Source: Flavobacterium psychrophilum (GTDB lineage: Bacteria > Bacteroidota > Bacteroidia > Flavobacteriales > Flavobacteriaceae). Taken from it: a stretch of 7,924 bases of DNA. The notes beneath the pieces were generated by a model, which made no database searches, was not told where the DNA came from, and saw only the letters and a program-made list of their open reading frames with translations. A program made the position numbers and the translations under genes. Position 1 is the stretch's first letter, and every line of letters begins with the position of its first letter. This document shows, piece by piece, positions 3,425 to 7,924 of the stretch. The stretch is taken from contig CAMAWK010000105.1 in the NCBI GenBank assembly GCA_945861915.1, positions 1 through 7,924 of the forward strand, given 5' to 3'.

Positions 3425-5871
3425 TAAAAATCGACATTTACAGCGACTTTTATAGTTCTGTAATGTGATACCGCATCAAAACTATTCAGTATTTTCTGGA
3501 TAGTTTTTTTTGTACCTTGCAAAGACTGATTTTGTGGAATTTTAATCAAAATCGTTCTAATATATTCATTTCGAATTCTAGAAATAGGCGGTTCTTCGGG
3601 TCCTAAAATCGGAATAGCTAAATTTTGTTTGAACACTTCGTACAGCCACATTGAACCTTCTTTGAGCTTGTCAAAATCTCGATGTTTCAATGTTAATTTA
3701 ATTAGTTTATAAAATGGCGGATAATAATAAATTTGTCGGTCATATAATTGTTCTTTATACATTCCTGTATAATCCGTGTTTACTACTTGCTGTATGGTGT
3801 TATGATTGGGATTGTAAGTCTGAATAATTACTTTTCCCTGTTTTGCAGAACGACCTGATCTACCTGAAACTTGAGTCATCATTTGAAAACTTCGTTCAAA
3901 AGCTCTAAAATCAGGATGATACAACATATTGTCAGCATTCATAATTCCTACTAGACTCAGGTTATCAAAATCCAAACCCTTGGCAAGCATTTGTGTACCC
4001 ACTAAAATATCAATTTCTTGATTTTTGAAACTATCAATAATTTTTTCAAAACTAAACTTTCCTCTGGTCGTATCTTGATCCATTCGTCCAATTTTTGCAT
4101 TTGGAAACAAAGCAATTAATTCCTGTTGAATTTGCTCTGTTCCAAAACCCTTTGTGGTCAAATCTATGCTAGAACAAGCATGACAATGAGTTGGTTTTGC
4201 AATGGAATATCCACAATAATGACAGCGCAATTGATTTTTGTGTTTATGATAAGTCAAACTAACATCGCATTGCTGACATTGCGGTACATGACCACAAGTC
4301 ATACACTCTACCACTGGAGAAAAACCTCTGCGATTCTGAAATAAAATCACTTGTTCTCCTATTGACAAAGCATTGCTTATTTCGCTGATTAAAGTATCAC
4401 TAAAATGCCCTGTCATCATTTTTCTAAAATACTTATCTTTCAAATCAACCAACTCAATTGCTGGCATTTGAACTTTACCATAGCGTTCCGTGATTTCTAT
4501 TAAACTATATTTTCCGTTTTGAGCATTATAATAAGTTTCTAAACTTGGAGTAGCTGAACCCAAAAGCACTTTCGATTGATGAAAATTGGCTAAAACAATT
4601 CCTGCATCACGCGCATGGTATCGTGGTGCGGGATCAACTTGCTTGAAGGTTTGCTCGTGTTCCTCATCAATAATTAGTAATCCCAAAGAAGAAAAAGGCA
4701 AAAACAAAGCCGATCTTGCGCCAATACAAATTTGAGCTTTTGGCGAATTATTCAACACTTTATACCAGACTTCTACCCTTTCGTTATTTGAATATTTGGA
4801 ATGAAAAACAGCTACTTTATCGCCAAAATAATTGCGTAATCTTTCGACTATTTGAGTTGTTAGTGCAATTTCGGGCAAGAGATATAAAATTTGCTTCCCT
4901 GATAAAAGATAGTCTTCGATTAGTTTAATGTAGATTTCGGTTTTTCCGCTGGATGTCACTCCATGCAAAAGTGCGACTACCTTTTTTGTAAATCCATCTT
5001 TTATTTCATCTAAAGCTGTCTGTTGCGCTTTGCTTAATTGCAAATCAGTATTTAATTTTTCCCCATCAAAAACAACCCGATCGACTTCAAAAAAATACTC
5101 CTCTAAAATTCCTTTTTCAATTAATGCTTTTATAATTGTAGCAGAACTATTAGTAACTTCTATTAGTTTTTTTACTGTTATAGGCTTTTTTTCGGTGGCG
5201 GTTAGCTGAAAATAACTCAGTACTATTTCCCTTTGCTTGTTAGCATTTTTGAGTATTGCCAACAAATTACTTAAACCATCTTCGGATTCATATTGAGAAT
5301 GCAGTTTTACAAACCGAACGTTTTTGGGAGTATAATTTTCGTGAATTTCTTCTTGAAGAATTAAAATATTTTTATCTACTAATTTTTGAATAACAGGCAA
5401 CACATTTTTCTTATTCAAAATACTCATAATATCTTGAATTTTCAGGCTGCTTTGTTTTTGTAAGGCTTCGTAAACCAAATATTCATCATCTGTAAGAAGA
5501 CTTTGGTCTACAAAATACGCCGATTGATAGGAAATAATTGTTTCGCTTTCCAGCAAAAGTGCCGATGGTAAAGCCCCACGATACACATCGCCAATGGCAC
5601 ACATATAATAATTAGCAATCCATTGCCAATGTGCTATTTGAATTTCGGTCACAATAGGATTTACATCCAAAATTTGATGAATTTCCTTAGCATCATACAA
5701 ATTAGGCTTGTTTTGATGGCTTTCGATCACCAATCCGGTATATATTTTAGTTTTCCCAAAAGGCACAGCCACACGCATCCCTTTTTTGATATAATGGAAT
5801 TCCGCTTCAGACACAGAATAGGTGAAGGTTTTGGCTAACGAAAGGGGTAAAATTACTTCTACAAAATACAT
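3421..5871 (-). CDS. priA: Primosomal protein N', replication restart helicase PriA
   Basis: PriA recognises stalled or collapsed replication forks, unwinds the lagging-strand arm 3' to 5' using ATP, and starts primosome assembly. At 816 residues it is somewhat longer than E. coli PriA (732). The N-terminal DNA-binding and winged-helix regions cover about 1-280. The helicase core has the Walker A motif GVTSSGKT (304-311) with K310, DEEH (402-405), GSATPS (438-443), GTQMLAKGLDF (625-635) and motif VI QVSGRSGR (667-674). Between the helicase lobes lies the zinc-binding insertion with eight cysteines, C523, C526, C532, C535, C550, C553, C563 and C566, enough for two zinc ions. The C-terminal domain covers about 700-816. 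All key residues are intact. Its ATG directly abuts the TAA of yihY, indicating cotranscription and coupled translation. Its stop overlaps the stop of the convergent response regulator gene. Confidence 0.97.
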   Translation of the reverse strand: MYFVEVILPLSLAKTFTYSVSEAEFHYIKKGMRVAVPFGKTKIYTGLVIESHQNKPNLYDAKEIHQILDVNPIVTEIQIAHWQWIANYYMCAIGDVYRGALPSALLLESETIISYQSAYFVDQSLLTDDEYLVYEALQKQSSLKIQDIMSILNKKNVLPVIQKLVDKNILILQEEIHENYTPKNVRFVKLHSQYESEDGLSNLLAILKNANKQREIVLSYFQLTATEKKPITVKKLIEVTNSSATIIKALIEKGILEEYFFEVDRVVFDGEKLNTDLQLSKAQQTALDEIKDGFTKKVVALLHGVTSSGKTEIYIKLIEDYLLSGKQILYLLPEIALTTQIVERLRNYFGDKVAVFHSKYSNNERVEVWYKVLNNSPKAQICIGARSALFLPFSSLGLLIIDEEHEQTFKQVDPAPRYHARDAGIVLANFHQSKVLLGSATPSLETYYNAQNGKYSLIEITERYGKVQMPAIELVDLKDKYFRKMMTGHFSDTLISEISNALSIGEQVILFQNRRGFSPVVECMTCGHVPQCQQCDVSLTYHKHKNQLRCHYCGYSIAKPTHCHACSSIDLTTKGFGTEQIQQELIALFPNAKIGRMDQDTTRGKFSFEKIIDSFKNQEIDILVGTQMLAKGLDFDNLSLVGIMNADNMLYHPDFRAFERSFQMMTQVSGRSGRSAKQGKVIIQTYNPNHNTIQQVVNTDYTGMYKEQLYDRQIYYYPPFYKLIKLTLKHRDFDKLKEGSMWLYEVFKQNLAIPILGPEEPPISRIRNEYIRTILIKIPQNQSLQGTKKTIQKILNSFDAVSHYRTIKVAVNVDFY
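3426..3451 (-). terminator. Weak hairpin at the end of priA
   Basis: In minus-strand RNA, AAAAGUCG (3451-3444) can pair fully with CGAUUUUU (3433-3426), counting one G-U pair, around a 10-base loop. The second arm forms the T-run. The stem lies inside the last priA codons and holds only three G-C pairs. In plus-strand RNA one pair becomes an A-C mismatch. It may help end the nadC-yihY-priA transcript, but is weak. Confidence 0.25.
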
Positions 5872-6846
5872 TTATACATGGCTATCAAACTCCTCTTGAA
5901 CGAAAAGTTCGGGATTAGTATCTGCTTCCAATTGTTTCTTTTTTAGCTTGTCAATCACAGCGTTCAATTCGAAGCCTAAAAGTAAAATCATACAATTGAT
6001 CCAAATGTAAAACATCATGATTAATAAGGTACCAATCGAACCATATAATTCATTGTATTTTGAAAATCGGATGACCCAAATCCCAAAACCATAAGAATCT
6101 AAAATGATTAAAACCGTAGTAAAAACAGAAGCTATCGATATAAAAGGCATACCTGTAAAATGTTTGGTGCCAAATTTAAAAAGTACCGAAGTGGTGATTA
6201 AAATCATCAAAATAACAAAACCATAGCGTCCCAAAATAATGAGCGAAATTGACTCGCTCAAAACGCTTTCTATTTTAATGGTTTGAATAAAAACCTCAAA
6301 AATCACTATGGTAGCCACCGTTACCAACAAAAGAAAAGACAGCACTAACGAAATTCCCAATGCGACCAAATACTGACTCAGAAAACCACGCTTGATCAAC
6401 ACATGTTTGGAGGATTCAAAACCGCCTAAAATCCCATTTAAGCCATTTGCCATCAAAAAAATGGAGAGTATAAAACCCGATGAAAGCAAACCAGAATGGC
6501 TGTTATTTAAAATATCGTTGATGATGGTCGCAATGGCATCGTAAGTATTCGGAGGAACGCCATCACGCACAAACTGAAGAAAATCAGCCTGAAAACCTTC
6601 AATCGGGATAAAAGGAATTAAATTCAGAATAAAAAGCGCAAAAGGGAACAAGGCCATAAAAAAGCTAAAAGCAATCGCACTCGCATGATAACTGATGGCA
6701 CTTTCTCCAATTCCGACTATGTACAACTCGAGCAAATCATAAAAAGAAAGTCCCTGCAACCATGGTAATTTAATTTGTTTCAATAAAGAAACCAAAGTAC
6801 GTATGATGGGGATTTTTTCTAATCTAGCTTCTATTTTTTTTGTCAT
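5872..6846 (-). CDS. YihY/BrkB-family inner-membrane protein
   Basis: This 324-residue polytopic membrane protein belongs to the YihY/BrkB family (sometimes misnamed ribonuclease BN). The molecular role of the family is uncertain; a Bordetella member was linked to serum resistance, and a transport or envelope role is often suggested. I see about six hydrophobic segments: residues about 58-83, 120-143, 163-195, 207-234, 239-263 and 275-300. Family-like features are the SAISYHASAIAFSFFMALFPF stretch at 49-69, LMANGLNGILGGF (131-143 region) and the late LYGSIGTLLIMMFYIWINC stretch (277-295) followed by ELNAVID. Both ends are hydrophilic and probably cytoplasmic; the N-terminus is basic and the C-terminus is acidic (NPELFVQEEFDSHV). 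It starts 11 bases after the nadC stop, and its TAA is immediately followed by the priA ATG. The neighbourhood suggests shared expression rather than shared function. Confidence 0.9.
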   Translation of the reverse strand: MTKKIEARLEKIPIIRTLVSLLKQIKLPWLQGLSFYDLLELYIVGIGESAISYHASAIAFSFFMALFPFALFILNLIPFIPIEGFQADFLQFVRDGVPPNTYDAIATIINDILNNSHSGLLSSGFILSIFLMANGLNGILGGFESSKHVLIKRGFLSQYLVALGISLVLSFLLLVTVATIVIFEVFIQTIKIESVLSESISLIILGRYGFVILMILITTSVLFKFGTKHFTGMPFISIASVFTTVLIILDSYGFGIWVIRFSKYNELYGSIGTLLIMMFYIWINCMILLLGFELNAVIDKLKKKQLEADTNPELFVQEEFDSHV

Positions 6847-6857
6847 TTTTTTTTAGT

Positions 6858-7715
6858 TCAAAACGCTTTCAAACTCAAATCCATATTATAAACCGAATGC
6901 GTCAATGCTCCCGATGAAATATAATCCACACCACATTCGGCATATTGACGAATCGTGTTTTCGTTGATATTTCCCGAAGATTCTGTTTGACAAGTTTTAC
7001 CAATCAAGGCTACCGCTTTTCGGGTGTTCTCAAAATCAAAATTATCAATCAAAATACGATGTACTCCATCACTTTTTAAAATTTCCTTAATTTCATCTAA
7101 GTTTCTGGCTTCGACAATAATTTTCAAATCGAGATTATTATCTTTCAAATATTCTTTCGTTTTTGCAATAGCCATCGTTATACCTCCTGCAAAATCGTTG
7201 TGATTGTCTTTGAGCATCACCATATCGTAAAGGGCAAAACGGTGGTTTTCGCCGCCTCCAATTTTCACTGCCCATTTTTCGCAAGCGCGAAATCCGGGAG
7301 TGGTTTTGCGTGTATCTAGAATTTGGGTCGAAGTTCCTTTGAGCAAATCGACATACTTTTTTGTTTTGGTAGCAATAGCACTCATTCGTTGCATCGAGTT
7401 GAGCACCAATCGCTCGGCTTTAAGAATTGATTGTGAACTTCCTGAGACATGAAAAACAACATCGCCTTTTTTTACAGACATTCCGTCCTGAATAAAAATA
7501 TCTAGTTGCAAAGCGACATCTACATAGTCAAAAATCATTTGGGCAAAAGCCACTCCAGCAATAATGCCGTCTTCTTTTACCAACAATTTCGCTTTTCCTG
7601 TTGCCAAAGCTGGAATACATGCCAACGAACTATGATCGCCATCGCCTACATCCTCACGGATTCCGTTTTGAATAATGAGTTGTAACTCGGTTTCGAATTG
7701 TGTTTTGCTAATCAT
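6858..7715 (-). CDS. nadC: Nicotinate-nucleotide pyrophosphorylase (carboxylating), quinolinate phosphoribosyltransferase
   Basis: NadC converts quinolinate and PRPP to nicotinate mononucleotide, CO2 and pyrophosphate, the third step of de novo NAD synthesis. The 285-residue length is normal. The N-terminal domain (about 1-115) has EDVGDGDHSS (21-30) and ERLVLN (101-106, with R102). The barrel domain has DTRKTTPGFR (134-143, with R136 and K137), the K147/K151 region, GGGENHR (153-159), MLKDNH (167-172), VEARN (201-205, with E202), DNFD (224-227), ESSGNI (245-250) and SSGALTHS (267-274). These form the substrate-binding set expected of an active enzyme. In the VEAR element the usual family form is closer to EVE. 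The ATG at 7715 is the first after an in-frame TGA. nadA and nadB are not in the window. It heads the tight nadC-yihY-priA cluster; I could not find a convincing promoter for it. Confidence 0.97.
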   Translation of the reverse strand: MISKTQFETELQLIIQNGIREDVGDGDHSSLACIPALATGKAKLLVKEDGIIAGVAFAQMIFDYVDVALQLDIFIQDGMSVKKGDVVFHVSGSSQSILKAERLVLNSMQRMSAIATKTKKYVDLLKGTSTQILDTRKTTPGFRACEKWAVKIGGGENHRFALYDMVMLKDNHNDFAGGITMAIAKTKEYLKDNNLDLKIIVEARNLDEIKEILKSDGVHRILIDNFDFENTRKAVALIGKTCQTESSGNINENTIRQYAECGVDYISSGALTHSVYNMDLSLKAF

Positions 7716-7811
7716 TTTTGAATGTCATTTTCAGAATGCTAAAATAGGTTTTATTTCGGGCATTTGAAAATTTGTAAAAAGTGGAGTTTTAACGACAATG
7801 TTGAATTTTGA

Positions 7812-7849
7812 GTTAAGAAATTATATATTTTCTAACCTAAATTAACCTA
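7812..7849. repeat. Imperfect palindrome overlapping a TAACCTA direct repeat upstream of nadC
   Basis: GTTAAGAAA (7812-7820) and TTTCTAAC (7829-7836) are reverse complements apart from one extra A, around an AT-only centre. Overlapping the right arm, TAACCTA occurs twice in the same direction (7833-7839 and 7843-7849) with a period of 10 bp, one helical turn. The site lies in the non-coding stretch 7716-7924, about 100 bp before nadC. It could bind a regulator, but the sequence is AT-rich and the signal is modest. Confidence 0.3.
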
Positions 7850-7872
7850 GAAATAAAAAAAAGAGTGAATGA

Positions 7873-7898
7873 TTTGTAAGTGGAAAAGTATATATTTG
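7873..7898 (+). promoter_or_regulatory. Candidate rightward promoter for a gene beyond the window
   Basis: TATATTTG (7891-7898) is a perfect match to the Bacteroidota -7 consensus TAnnTTTG. A TTTG lies upstream at 7873-7876, but the 14-base spacer is shorter than the usual 17-20, so this may not be its true -33 partner. No start codon follows in the 26 bases to the window end. The gene it might serve would be divergent from nadC. Confidence 0.35.
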
Positions 7899-7924
7899 GG
7901 AAATAAAAAAGCGAAACAAACCTT

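Noticed and set aside
4126..5838. Plus-strand open frames of about 70 codons inside priA (4126-4344, 4716-4928, 5623-5838)
   Set aside because: They are antisense shadows of a well-supported priA gene; their sequences look like random AT-rich translation.
7725..7740. Near-repeat of CATTTT...GAATG next to the nadC start
   Set aside because: The copies are short and imperfect, and such repeats are expected by chance in this base composition.
7739..7746. TATTTTAG on the minus strand as a nadC promoter, identical to the -7 candidate of ligA
   Set aside because: No TTTG or similar element is found 17-20 bases upstream on that strand, so the match alone is too weak in AT-rich DNA.
1..7924. Mobile element, CRISPR array, tRNA or new defence or biosynthetic system
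   Set aside because: I found no transposase, integrase, spaced array or cloverleaf-like sequence, and almost all of the window is occupied by recognisable core genes.

Overview
The window looks like ordinary core chromosome of a Flavobacterium-like bacterium (Bacteroidota). The evidence is the strong AT bias, AT-rich start regions with almost no Shine-Dalgarno sequences, TTTG / TAnnTTTG-like promoter elements, and close protein resemblance to flavobacterial families (a DUF6495-like protein, an orphan LytTR response regulator, and an S18 with a long N-terminus). I see no insertion sequence, prophage, CRISPR array, tRNA, rRNA or sign of recent transfer.

Layout from the left: (1) the N-terminal part of the NAD-dependent DNA ligase gene ligA (minus, cut by the left edge), preceded by a leader in which a terminator-like hairpin and a promoter overlap; (2) a small DUF6495-like gene (minus); (3) a small DUF1801/YdhG-like gene (plus) that appears to carry a premature in-frame stop; (4) a bidirectional terminator, then the ribosomal protein operon rpsF-rpsR-rplI (minus), with a structured spacer and the window's only good Shine-Dalgarno sequence in front of rplI; (5) an intergenic region shared with a divergent LytTR-type response regulator gene (plus); (6) a minus-strand cluster nadC-yihY-priA whose last stop codon overlaps the regulator's stop codon; (7) about 200 bp of non-coding DNA at the right edge, with short repeats and a possible rightward promoter.

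The genes are mostly housekeeping. S6, S18 and L9 serve the ribosome, LigA and PriA serve DNA ligation and replication restart, NadC makes the NAD precursor nicotinate mononucleotide (LigA consumes NAD+), and YihY is an inner-membrane protein of uncertain role. The response regulator has no histidine kinase beside it. I found no previously undescribed multi-gene system. The items most worth a second look are small: the interrupted DUF1801 gene, the hairpins plus Shine-Dalgarno before rplI, and the promoter-within-terminator arrangement before ligA.
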